A DNA stretch of 58,960 bases, from positions 1 through 58,960 of the forward strand of contig NZ_JANZKV010000147.1 of the NCBI RefSeq assembly GCF_025060895.1, written 5' to 3'. Numbering within the stretch: position 1 is the stretch's first letter; each line of letters starts with the position of its first letter. Under the pieces are notes generated by a model. That model was not told the origin of the DNA and did not search any database. It worked only from the letters and a program-made list of their open reading frames with translations. Of the stretch, positions 48,625 through 58,107 are shown one piece after another. A program made the position numbers and the translations under genes. Origin of the DNA: Stieleria sedimenti. GTDB lineage: Bacteria; Planctomycetota; Planctomycetia; Pirellulales; Pirellulaceae.

Positions 48625-50697
48625 TCAGTTCATCGACCAAACGGTCGTTGCACCAACATTCTCTGCTCGGATCATCAGGGTGTAAGGATGATCGCCCACG
48701 GCGAGGATGCGTTTGGTGCTGGTCGCTTCACCGCCGCTGGGCAGATCAATCGCGTGTGCTTCGTGCAACCGCATGAAACACGCCGATTCGGTTTGCACGT
48801 TGACTGTGTTCGCCCCTTTGTTGGCGATCGCGAAGACACCTCGAACTTCGTAAACACCGGCGGACGGTGCGACGAACGTCAGCTTTCCTTGATTGTTACG
48901 GATCACATCGCCCGCGACGGGCTGCGATTCGCCTCGTGGTGCCGGAACATACGAAACGTTGTCGGGCAGGTCCGACCGGGAAACCTGAAAGCCCGGCGAT
49001 GCGTTTTGCGATGCGGGAATCACTGCGTCGTCATAAGGTCGCACGGCTGAATCATTCGTGCTGCGAAGTTGCAGCACTTTCGCCTTCATTCGCCGCTGCA
49101 ACTGCTTCATCGCTTCGGACGATCCCGCCAGATCATTCGCTTCATCGACGTCGGCCTCCACGTCGTAGATTTCAAAGTCATCCTCGGCGGATTGAATGTT
49201 GTAGCGAACACCTTTGTAAGACTTGCCATCGCCTGCCGTCATCCGGATCACTTGCATTTCTTTGCGAGGTGTGGATCGTCGCGATGGCAGGAAGTCTTCG
49301 TAGTCCGGGGTCTTACTGCCGTTGAGGTATTCGATGTAAACGAGGCTTTCGGGTTGCTTGCCCTTTCCCGTCAGCGTGGGTAACAGCGACACGCCATCGC
49401 ATCGTGCTGGTGCGGGGACGTCGGCGACATCACACAACGTCGCCATCCAGTCATGGAACTGAGACGGTGTGTTGTCGATTCGGTTGGCGGCAACCTTGCC
49501 CTTCCACCAAACCAGCGTCGGCATCCGAATGCCGCCTTCCCAGCAATCTCGTTTGGTTCCGTCGTACGGACCGTAGGACTGAAACGCTTGCGGCGTGTAA
49601 CTGGACGATCCCCACGATTCGCCTTTGAAATAGGCTTCGTGGTGCGGCCCGTTGTCGTTGGTGAAAACGACGAGCGTGTTTTCGGCCAGACCGAGTTCTT
49701 CCAAAGTCTCGTTCAAATCACCGACGGCGGAATCAATCCGACGGACCATCGTCGCGAAACGCTTTTCCGCGTCCGACCAATCTTGGTCGGCATAGTCGGG
49801 ATGAATGAAGGTGTCGACTTCGCCATCAGCTGTGTTGATCGCCGGTTGGTCAATCGAAGTTGGGTCGTTCCCGCCGGTCCATTGCAGCCCACCATCCGTT
49901 CCGCCGCCGTCGGGATACGGGATGGTCGGGATCTGTAGCGCCGCGTGCGGCGTGTCGTAGTTGAGCATCAAAAAGAACGGTTGATCGGGGCGGCTTTCAA
50001 CATGTGTCTTCAAGAAATGTTTGGCTCGCGCGGTGAACAGGTCCGTCGTGTAACACTTCGACTACGAGTCACTAATTTCGCGGTCGCCTGACTCGTCCGA
50101 ATGCCACAAGTCGGGCGTTCCTTGGTGTCCTTCGTTGGCCAGTTCCCACGGGTCGTTGGGATAGTGCAGATGCCCGGCGTAGTGGCTGACGTAGCCAAAA
50201 AACTCGTCGAACCCACGCTTGGTCGGATACGCGGGCCAATCGGCCGGCGTGCCGTTTTGTTGCTTCTCTTTCGGGCCGCCTTGCAAACCGTATTTGCCGA
50301 TCATGCAAGTTCGGTAACCGGCTTCGCGGAGCACCGAACCGAGCGTGTGGTTGTCTTCAAGAGCTTTATCGAACTGATTGTTCCGCACCACCGCGTTGCC
50401 TTGATGAACGCCGGTTAACAGCGACGAACGGCTGGGAGCACACACCGGTGCGGGGCAGTAATGGGCTCGCATTTGCAAGCCGCCCGCGGCGAGTCGATCG
50501 AAGTGTGGGGTTTGGTGCGTTTTGTCGTGCTTGGATTCGTTCTGATAGAAGACGCCGAGATCGCCCCAGCCCAGATCGTCGGTAAAGACGAACACGATGT
50601 TGGGTTGGGACGCTTGAAGCGTTGATCCGAAACAGAGCAGCAGCGTGAGGCAAACCGCAGCGGAGAAACGGGTGATGTTGGTGTGGGATCGTGTCAT
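48625..50697 (-). pseudogene. Sulfatase gene interrupted by an in-frame TAG
   Basis: A single reading frame of about 690 codons with one TAG at 50062-50064. Before it lies a signal peptide (VCLTLLLCFGSTLQA), the catalytic CAPSRSSLLTG (the Cys becomes formylglycine), metal-ligand FTDDLGWGDLG and GKYGLQGG; after it, TNDNGPH, further sulfatase sequence and a C-terminal beta domain (AGVYEVRGVFAIANKG). Flanking codons read ISDS-stop-SKCYTTDLFTARA, and the frame continues unchanged. Changing three bases (GACTCGTAGTC to GACTACGAGTC) would give DYES, the usual type of sequence here. Either a real nonsense lesion, a sequencing error or suppressed stop. Confidence 0.85.
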
Positions 50698-50752
50698 GGA
50701 TGTGGCTGGCTCAGGGGACGTGTTATTCTAAATTGCGGGGTTAACCAATGAT

Positions 50753-50814
50753 GTAGCGGAACTCGTCAAAAGATTCGATCTCTGCCGACCAAAAGTCTCG
50801 ACGACTTCCGCTAG
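50753..50814. repeat. Second pair of palindromic intergenic repeats
   Basis: Units at about 50753-50777 and 50789-50814, inverted to each other. The second carries AAGTC-TCGAC-GACTT; the first is degenerate. Both resemble the units at 33838-33899 (GTAGCGGAA, ACTCGTC, AAAAGTCTCGACGACTT). They lie between the Gfo/Idh stop and the sulfatase start on the minus strand. Confidence 0.65.
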
Positions 50815-50831
50815 CGAAATCAATTGGCGAA

Positions 50832-52235
50832 TTACGACGGCAATTCCCAACCTTTGCGGCGTTCACGGCTGAGCAGCTGGTTGCCTTCGTCACAATTCGT
50901 GAAGCGTTCCGTTTTCGGATCCCACTTCAACTCCTCGCCAACCTTGCCGACGGCGCGGGCGATGTTCAACAAGTAGCAGATCGTCGTGCTGCGATGACCG
51001 AACTCGATGTCCGCGTTGGCCGTCTTGCGACTCTTCACGCAATCGGCAAAGTTTTGGATGTGCGGATTGTTCTGCGATCCTTTCAGCAAACCCGGATTCT
51101 CGTCGCTGGCCGTCAACTCTTTCGGGTTCGACGCAACCTTGTTGCGATTGATCTCGATTTTACCTTGCGTGCCTTCAAAGACCGCACCAAACGATGGGCC
51201 TTGATCGTTGGTCAAACCAAAATCAATCTCGGTTCCATTTTCGTAACGCATCACACAGCGACCGACTGGTCCGACGATCTCTTTGGGTTCGCCCGCCAGT
51301 GCTGCGGCCGGATCATCGTCGGTCGGGCGATGGAAGTCCGACATGCCAGTATCGAAATCACGAACGTTCTCCATCAACGTGATGCTGACCGGCCCGGTGT
51401 CACTGGTTCCCAAACCGTTTTGAATCTGGTCATACGCGTGAGCACCCCAACCGGTGACGCCGAAGCTGCGCCCGCCGCCGTCGTAGTCGACGTAGTTGAT
51501 CCAGTTGTAAAACAGGTTGGCATTGTACTCGTGGAAATCGGCTTGGCCGGTCCACGTGTCCCACCACTTCGTGCCATCGGAACCTTCGGGCCCCTGGGAA
51601 CCTTTGGGCATCGGATGTTTCGGCATGCCGCCGGGAATGGGAACCGGGCCGACAAAGTTCATCGTCTTGACCCGCCGAACGGTTCCGATCTTGCCGTCTT
51701 GAATCAAGCCGCAGGCCCAGTTGGTCATGGGGTTGGAACGTTGTTGCGTTCCAATTTGTGTGACGCGGTCGTGCTTGCGAGCGCACTGAACCATCTCGCG
51801 ACCTTCGGCGATGGTCAGCGACATCGGCTTTTCGATGCACGCGTCCATCCCGGCAGCCATGGCATTGCAAGCGATCCAAGCCCGTTGGTGCGTGGCCGTT
51901 TCGATCATCACCGCATCGAGATTTTCCTTCTCGATCATTTCGCGGAACTCGGTGTAACGCTTCCAGGTCGCATCGGGGCTGACCGCAGCGGTAAACGTGT
52001 CCAACCGCGAAGGAAGGCAGTCACTTACTGACGCGATGTTAATCGTTGGCACATTCTTGAGTGTGTCAGTGGCGATACGCCGGCAGCGAGCCCCCAGCCC
52101 GATCAAACCAACATTGATCCGTTCACTGGGAGCGACCGCGCCGTCTTTGCCCAGTGCGCTCGCGGGAATGAACATCGGGGCTGCGATCGTGGCAGCGGTC
52201 GCTTTCAAGGCGTCTCGTCGATTCAAAGTGCTCAT
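50832..52235 (-). CDS. Gfo/Idh/MocA-family oxidoreductase with Tat signal
   Basis: 467 aa. The N-terminus carries a twin-arginine signal (NRRDALKATAATIAAPMF). The Rossmann part has INVGLIGLGARCRR and DACIEKPMSLT (EKP), and the C-terminal domain has FGVTGWGAHAYDQIQNGLG. It is homologous to the enzyme at 21277-22647 but clearly divergent. It sits between two sulfatase genes on the same strand, so a role in processing desulfated sugars is likely. The gap to the upstream sulfatase (52294) is short, 58 bases. Confidence 0.92.
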   Translation of the reverse strand: MSTLNRRDALKATAATIAAPMFIPASALGKDGAVAPSERINVGLIGLGARCRRIATDTLKNVPTINIASVSDCLPSRLDTFTAAVSPDATWKRYTEFREMIEKENLDAVMIETATHQRAWIACNAMAAGMDACIEKPMSLTIAEGREMVQCARKHDRVTQIGTQQRSNPMTNWACGLIQDGKIGTVRRVKTMNFVGPVPIPGGMPKHPMPKGSQGPEGSDGTKWWDTWTGQADFHEYNANLFYNWINYVDYDGGGRSFGVTGWGAHAYDQIQNGLGTSDTGPVSITLMENVRDFDTGMSDFHRPTDDDPAAALAGEPKEIVGPVGRCVMRYENGTEIDFGLTNDQGPSFGAVFEGTQGKIEINRNKVASNPKELTASDENPGLLKGSQNNPHIQNFADCVKSRKTANADIEFGHRSTTICYLLNIARAVGKVGEELKWDPKTERFTNCDEGNQLLSRERRKGWELPS

Positions 52236-52293
52236 AGTTTTCCGTTGGGAACCACAGTCGTTCTGTATAGAAAGCGTTGTTAAAAAGTTGTCG

Positions 52294-53694
52294 TTAAAGG
52301 TTGGGGCCGTTGTCCGGCGGCATGGATTGATGCCAATCCAAAAGCGATTTGCTCAGGTCGGTGGCCACCTCGGGATGCTGACTCGCAACGTTTATCGACT
52401 CGGCTGAGTCGCCGCTCAAGTCGTACAGTTGCACGTCGCTGCCGTCGTATTCGCAAAGTAGTTTCCACTTGCCCGATCGGACGGCTAAATCTGGCAGGTC
52501 TTTGTCGTCGTAGAAGGCATCGCGGTCTGGAGGGCGGCGGAAAAAGATCGGTGCCTGACGTGATCCTCCTTCGCCGAGCAACGTGTCGACGAGAGGTTCG
52601 CCATCAAATGCGGCATCATCGGGAAACGGAGTGTTTGTCAGTTTCAGCAGAGTCGGGACGAGGTCGATGGCGGAGAACGCCGATTGCTTGTCGACGTGGT
52701 TTTGCTTCTTGACCATACCTGGCCCCCAAACGATCAGCGGCGAACGAATGCCGCCTTCGTAAAGCTGGGTCTTGAAACCGCGAAACGGTCCGGCTTCGCC
52801 AGCGCCTTGCGCAGGGCCGTTGTCGGAGCAAACAAGAATCAACGTGTTGTCACGAAGAGCCTCGTCGTCACGAATCCGATCGAACAGTTTGCCGAATTGC
52901 TGGTCCATTGACTCCAAGACGGACAAGTAAAGCCGTCGCTTGGAACCATCGCCCCACGTTTCCACCGGTGGCCAAAACGGTGCGTGAACATCATCGGGCC
53001 AAAGGTTGATGTAGAACGGTTTGCCAGCATCGGCCGCTTTGTCGATGAACGGCAATGCTGCGTCAACAAATCCGGTGGTGATCTCGCTGCGAAGCATCCA
53101 GCGATAGCCCTCGCCCAAGTTCTCGGCTTTGCCCCAAATTTTACCGGGCTCCTGCTGGCCTGGCTTTAGCGTCAGCGGCAACAACTTCGGCCCCATGCCT
53201 TCAAAGTTGGTCAACGATTCGTCGAACCCGTATTCGGTGATCGCGGGGGCTTCGTTGACGTCGCGCTGGCCGCCCATGTGCCACTTGCCGAAGTGTCCCG
53301 TTGCGTAACCGGCTTGCTGCAGCGATCGGGCCAGCATCGGTGCCGTCGGATCAAGCCACTGCGCCATGCCGCGGCGGTTGTTGTCCTTGCGGTTGTTTAA
53401 GAACGACGTGATCCGCCAACGCTGCGGATACTGGCCGGTGGAGATCGCGGTTCGTGAGGGCGAGCAGATCGGCGAGTTGACGTAGAATTGTTCAAAGCGG
53501 ATGCCTTCGGTGGCCAGCCGGTCGATGTGCGGCGTATCAGCGTCGTCGTTGCCGAAGCACGAAAAGTCTCCCCATCCCATGTCGTCGATGAACACGAGAA
53601 TGATGTTGGGTTGTTCCGCCGCGGTCGCATTGCTGGGCAACATCGCCGCGATCAGTGCGAGAAGTAGTAGATGGAATATTTTCAATCGAGTCAT
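52294..53694 (-). CDS. Arylsulfatase-type sulfatase
   Basis: 466 aa from the ATG at 53694 (MTRLKIFHLLLLALIA), which begins a signal peptide ending near ATA-AE; a start at 53733 adds 13 residues. The catalytic segment CSPSRTAISTGQYPQRWR (Cys converted to formylglycine), the metal-binding FIDDMGWGDFSCFG and the later SDNGPAQGAGE are intact. The family hydrolyses sulfate esters of polysaccharides, glycosaminoglycans or lipids. It is the only complete sulfatase of the three in this window and lies between the Gfo/Idh and GH2-GH43 genes. Confidence 0.93.
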   Translation of the reverse strand: MTRLKIFHLLLLALIAAMLPSNATAAEQPNIILVFIDDMGWGDFSCFGNDDADTPHIDRLATEGIRFEQFYVNSPICSPSRTAISTGQYPQRWRITSFLNNRKDNNRRGMAQWLDPTAPMLARSLQQAGYATGHFGKWHMGGQRDVNEAPAITEYGFDESLTNFEGMGPKLLPLTLKPGQQEPGKIWGKAENLGEGYRWMLRSEITTGFVDAALPFIDKAADAGKPFYINLWPDDVHAPFWPPVETWGDGSKRRLYLSVLESMDQQFGKLFDRIRDDEALRDNTLILVCSDNGPAQGAGEAGPFRGFKTQLYEGGIRSPLIVWGPGMVKKQNHVDKQSAFSAIDLVPTLLKLTNTPFPDDAAFDGEPLVDTLLGEGGSRQAPIFFRRPPDRDAFYDDKDLPDLAVRSGKWKLLCEYDGSDVQLYDLSGDSAESINVASQHPEVATDLSKSLLDWHQSMPPDNGPNL

Positions 53695-53838
53695 CGAGGC
53701 GGTCCGGTCGGGGGAGTGTTTGTCAGGAAGCATTTAGGGCAAAAAATGGGAGGGACGAAAGTGAAGGGGTTAGCGGACAACTCGGTTCTGAATTTTTTTG
53801 CCCGCAAATCTTTTTGCCCAATCTTCCGAGGTCCATCA

Positions 53839-56800
53839 TCAAAACTCCTGAGCTTCGTCGGGGCCGGGGGTGGCGTAGGCGGGGTCTTTGGCGCGGATGT
53901 AGACTTCGCCGTTGTCGAGCATGCGAACATCCATCGGCACGATCGTGACGCCTTGTTCGTTGATCGTTTTGGCGTTGTCGCCGATGTCCGTGGTTTCAAT
54001 GCCTTCGCGAGGAAGCGGCGGAACGTTGCCGTTGAAGAACGCGGTACACCACCACTTGCCATCCTTGGTTTGAAACGGCGTACCGTGGCCGATGAAGCGA
54101 CCGGCGAACTTTCGCGGGCCGTACGGTCCGGTGATCTTGTCGGCGACACTGTAGTACAAATTGTAAGAACCTTGCCGCCCGCGGTCGGTCGACCATGCGG
54201 TGCCCAAGTGAACGTATTTGCCACCAACTTTGATCATTGTTGCACCTTCGTGGCCGATCCGGCGAATGTCCACGCCATCAGGCCCGGGACGTGTTCCCGA
54301 CGGATCAATGCGAACGGTTTTGCCGATGTATTTCGTCAGGTCTTTGTTCAACGGGGCGACATAAGTGTTCCCCCAGAGCATCCATACTGATCCGTCATCG
54401 TCGGTGAACAATGACGGGTCATGCCGTTGGCCCATGTCGCCGTTCATCGGGTGTGTCCACGGACCTTGAAGTGTCTCGCCGGGCGACAACGCGAGGCTTG
54501 AAACTTGTTTCGGGCAATGAACCAACGCCCAACGCCCGCTCTCGCTCAGTTGCGGCATCCAGTGAACTTCGGGAGCCCAAATGCGCTGTGCGGATTTCCT
54601 TTTGCGTTTGTCACCTCGATAGATCGAATCGCCATCGAAGATCGCCCCGAGCGATTCCCATTCGATCAAATCCTGACTGCGATAGACGCGAACTTGATTG
54701 CCGACAATGCTCGCATCACCAAGTCCGATGTTGTAAGGATTAGTCTGCTCTCGCGGATCGCCTTCGTTGGGCTGAGTCCCGGTCAGGTAGTAATAACCAT
54801 CCGGTGCCAGCGTGATGTAAGGATCGCGGATCCAACCTGATTTGATGTAAAGAGCCTTGTCGTGCGATTGCAGTCCAGCACGAATCGTCTCGGCATTCAT
54901 AACCGGTTTCGGCTTGCGATCCGTTGGCACTTCGATGAAGGCCGACGGTTTGAACTGGTCCGCCATCGCGGCTTGTTTGTCGCTTTCGGTCGGCGGTTGA
55001 TCATCGAACAATTGCTTTGAGATTTTGGCCAACTCGTCGGCTGGAATTTTGATGACCTTGCGATCGTAGGACATCAAGCCGTTGATCTCGCCTTCGACGT
55101 CTGTGGTCTGTGTGTAGACGCCCGCGGCAATGCCTTTGCTCTGTAACTCATCCAGCATCTTGATCGAAGTCTGATACCGCTGCTTGTACTCAGCTTCGTT
55201 CTTTGGCAATCCGCCGTAGCCCCAGTTCCGCGTGTTGGCATCCCACAGATGTCCCTGCGCGGGGAACCCGTGGCCGCCGAATTCGCCGACGACTTTGATG
55301 TAATCGTCGAAGCGGCCGTTGGTGTTCAGGTCGAACGGAAATCCGGGATGTGGGTATTGATGGTGGTCAACGATGTCACCGGCCGGCCAGAAATTGCCGC
55401 CGCTGGCCACATTGACTAAACGACTTGGGTCACGCTTGGATGTCCACTGTCCAACCTCTACTGTTTGATGCTGCCCCCAGGCTTCATTGAACGGAACCCA
55501 GCACACGATCGAAGGATGACTTTCCAACGAGCCGATCATCTCCTCGAGTTCGGCCATGTACTGCTGGTGCTGTTTGGGCGGCCACTTCGCGTCGACCGGA
55601 TTCGGTTTCAGTCGCGTCCATTCGGGCCAGCCTTGATTGCGACCGACGCCGCCACTGACTTGGTCTTGCCAAACCATCATGCCCAGCCGATCACAGTGGT
55701 AGTAGTAACGACGCGGTTCGACCTTGATGTGTTTGCGGATCATGTTGAACCCGGCTTCTTTGAGCCACTCGATATCGAACAACATCGCTTCGTCCGATGG
55801 CGGCGTCAGCAAACCGTCGGGCCACCAACCTTGGTCGAGCGGTCCCCAATGAAAGATGGTCTCGCCGTTGAGCGTGAATCGCCAGTGACCATCGGCGCCT
55901 TTGACTTTGCCGACATCGCGGATACCAGCGTAGGTCGTGACTTGATCAAGTGCCTCGCCTGAATCACTGAGCAACGTGACGTCGATGTCGTAAAGATGCG
56001 GCGAATCTGGCGACCAGAGTTTGGCGTCGGGCACCGTGACGGTGATGGTGCCGGAGCCTGTTGATTCGGCGACCACGTTGTCGCCATCTTTGAGGACGAC
56101 TTTGGCTTTGCCGCCAGTCGTTGCGATTGGCTTGACCGTGATACTGCCTGCCTTGGCGTCGGTGGAGACTTTGACGTCTTGCAGGTAGTTGGCGGGGACT
56201 TGTTCCATCCAAACGGTTTGCCAGATGCCTGACACCTGCGTGTACCAGATGCCACGAGCGTTCAAGACTTGCTTGCCGCGAAGTTGCCACGCTTCGGTGG
56301 CGTCTTCTACGCGAACGACCAATTTGTTTTCGCCATCTTGGATCGCATCGGTGACATCGAATGAAAACGGCGTGTTGCCGCCAATGTGTGTGCCCACGCT
56401 CTGGCCGTTGACGAACGCTTCGCAGCGATAATCGACGGCTTCAAAATGCAGCAACGATCGCTGATCGTCCGATTTCTTGGCGACGAACGTGCGGTGATAC
56501 CAAAGGGCTTCGGTCGCATCGAGCAACCGCTTGACGCCGCCGAGTTTTGATTCCAAGCAGTAGGGCACAAGAATTTCGCCATCCCACTTTGTCGGTGCGT
56601 CGGCTTGCTCGATCGGAGTGACGGCGTAGTCCCAGTTGCCGTTCAGGTTCGTCCAGTTGTCGCGTTTCATTTGCGGACGCGGGTATTCAGTCCACGCGTT
56701 TTCGGCCGTGACCTCCGCGCCCCACTCGGTGATCAATTCGGACTCGAATGGTTTCGTGTTGCGCTGGCCGGGCGGCAACTTGGGCACGTGGTCGGCGTCA

Positions 56801-57279
56801 ACCAAATGCACGTCGATGAACTGACCGCCCGTTTTTTGGATGCAACGAACGGCCATCACGTTCTTTCCCTCTTGGAGCACCGAGCGTTTGTTCTCTGGGA
56901 TCGGCATCACTTCGTATTGCTTGGTGAATCCCTGTTTTTTGGCAATCAGTTTGCCATTGATGAAAACCTCGACGTCTTCATCGTGATGGATTAGCAGCGC
57001 TGGTTTGGCGGGCACCGAACCCAATTCAAACGATTTCCGCAACCAAATCTGCTTCGTCGCCCAGTTCGTCCCGACTCGTGACCCCGGCGTCGAACGAACG
57101 CCGAACCCGCCGGAACCTTCCTTCCATCCCGAGTCGTCAAAGTCAACCGCTCGCCACTCTTTGGCCGGACCACTGAGCTTGTATTTCCACGTGTCCACGA
57201 TCTCTTGGGCGTCGAGAGTGGAGGTTAGGAAGATGAGGGGCAAAAAAATTGGGGGGCAAAAAAATAAGAGGGGTCGCAT
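53839..57279 (-). CDS. GH2-GH43 glycoside hydrolase fusion
   Basis: 1146 aa with a signal peptide (RPLLFFCPPIFLPLIFLTS). Residues ~25-200 include a carbohydrate-binding-like region (LIHHDEDVEVFINGK). A GH2 sugar-binding, immunoglobulin-like and barrel set follows (~215-800), with the acid/base motif FNEAWGQH near residue 600 and VGEFGGHGFP near 664. The C-terminal third (~820-1130) is a GH43-like five-bladed propeller (SGWIRDPYITLAPDGYYYLTG, QRIWAPEVHW, HDPSLFTDDDGS). The combination attacks beta-galactosidic or related and alpha-L-arabinosyl/xylosyl linkages; the exact substrate is unclear. It is followed by the sulfatase at 52294. Confidence 0.9.
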   Translation of the reverse strand: MRPLLFFCPPIFLPLIFLTSTLDAQEIVDTWKYKLSGPAKEWRAVDFDDSGWKEGSGGFGVRSTPGSRVGTNWATKQIWLRKSFELGSVPAKPALLIHHDEDVEVFINGKLIAKKQGFTKQYEVMPIPENKRSVLQEGKNVMAVRCIQKTGGQFIDVHLVDADHVPKLPPGQRNTKPFESELITEWGAEVTAENAWTEYPRPQMKRDNWTNLNGNWDYAVTPIEQADAPTKWDGEILVPYCLESKLGGVKRLLDATEALWYHRTFVAKKSDDQRSLLHFEAVDYRCEAFVNGQSVGTHIGGNTPFSFDVTDAIQDGENKLVVRVEDATEAWQLRGKQVLNARGIWYTQVSGIWQTVWMEQVPANYLQDVKVSTDAKAGSITVKPIATTGGKAKVVLKDGDNVVAESTGSGTITVTVPDAKLWSPDSPHLYDIDVTLLSDSGEALDQVTTYAGIRDVGKVKGADGHWRFTLNGETIFHWGPLDQGWWPDGLLTPPSDEAMLFDIEWLKEAGFNMIRKHIKVEPRRYYYHCDRLGMMVWQDQVSGGVGRNQGWPEWTRLKPNPVDAKWPPKQHQQYMAELEEMIGSLESHPSIVCWVPFNEAWGQHQTVEVGQWTSKRDPSRLVNVASGGNFWPAGDIVDHHQYPHPGFPFDLNTNGRFDDYIKVVGEFGGHGFPAQGHLWDANTRNWGYGGLPKNEAEYKQRYQTSIKMLDELQSKGIAAGVYTQTTDVEGEINGLMSYDRKVIKIPADELAKISKQLFDDQPPTESDKQAAMADQFKPSAFIEVPTDRKPKPVMNAETIRAGLQSHDKALYIKSGWIRDPYITLAPDGYYYLTGTQPNEGDPREQTNPYNIGLGDASIVGNQVRVYRSQDLIEWESLGAIFDGDSIYRGDKRKRKSAQRIWAPEVHWMPQLSESGRWALVHCPKQVSSLALSPGETLQGPWTHPMNGDMGQRHDPSLFTDDDGSVWMLWGNTYVAPLNKDLTKYIGKTVRIDPSGTRPGPDGVDIRRIGHEGATMIKVGGKYVHLGTAWSTDRGRQGSYNLYYSVADKITGPYGPRKFAGRFIGHGTPFQTKDGKWWCTAFFNGNVPPLPREGIETTDIGDNAKTINEQGVTIVPMDVRMLDNGEVYIRAKDPAYATPGPDEAQEF

Positions 57280-57345
57280 GGGGGATACTCGCTAAGCTGG
57301 GTGATGGTCGTGGGGAAGTATTAGAGGAAGTACGTTTCGGGTCGC

Positions 57346-58069
57346 TCATTCATCTTTTGCCCGTTCAATCTTCAATGCCCGAACCTTGTGACGGAGGACT
57401 TGTCCGTTGAAACGGTTGGGGGATGAGTAGTTGCCTGCGGAGGTTTGATCGTCGAAGCCAACGCTGAGGCGGTCGACTGGTTGAACTGGAATCAATCCGG
57501 GGGACTCGACGCTGATCGGCGAATCGCCGTTGATGGCCAGCGTCATCGTTTCGGCAGACAGCGTTGCGGTCAGTTCGATCTTTCCCGAGACAGCGACACC
57601 GGACTGCAAACGCTTGACTTGCCCGTTGACCCGAACATCCAATGCCGGTTTGCCGTCGACGAAGTGCAGTGCGTACCCGTGCTGCCTGCCGCCTTGTGCG
57701 ATGGCGACGCCGTTTGGTGATGGGGATTGGACAACAATCATCGCGCAGTCGGCCAAGGTATCCCGGACCACGCTTCGGATTGGGTTTGCTGGTCGTGAAG
57801 TCGCCGATACCCGCCTGAGTCGGATACAGCCCTGTCATCAGCGATGCGCGACTGGGGCAGCATCGCGCCGAGTTGTAGACCTGAGTCATCCGCACGCCAT
57901 TGGTCGCCAAAGCGTCGATGTTGGGAGTGTTGATCTCACCGCCGTAGCAACCCAAATCGGAATAGCCCAAGTCATCGGCAAGGATCACGATGATGTTGGG
58001 CTTGTCGGATGCTTGGGCCGTGGAGGCGAACAGCAATAAGCCGGCCAGTAGAGTTAGATGATTTTTCAT
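57346..58069 (-). pseudogene. Sulfatase with internal deletion
   Basis: Starts at the ATG at 58069 with a signal peptide (KNHLTLLAGLLLFASTAQA). The N-terminal third reads normally (ILADDLGYSDLGCYGG, CCPSRASLMTGLYPTQ with formylglycine Cys, SKPNPKRGPGYLG) and then, near 57770, jumps into another frame. That frame continues as the C-terminal beta domain of such sulfatases (IAQGGRQHGYALHFVDGKPA ... LRHKVRALKIERA). About 400 residues, including the second metal site, are missing, so the gene is inactive. It lies between the GH2-GH43 gene and the aldose epimerase. Confidence 0.85.
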
Positions 58070-58107
58070 ATGGTTCACCCAGGGAGTTTTTGCCCATCTC
58101 CTACAGG

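Noticed and set aside
50994-52031. 345-codon plus-strand frame
   Set aside because: Complement of the Gfo/Idh oxidoreductase gene; no independent features.
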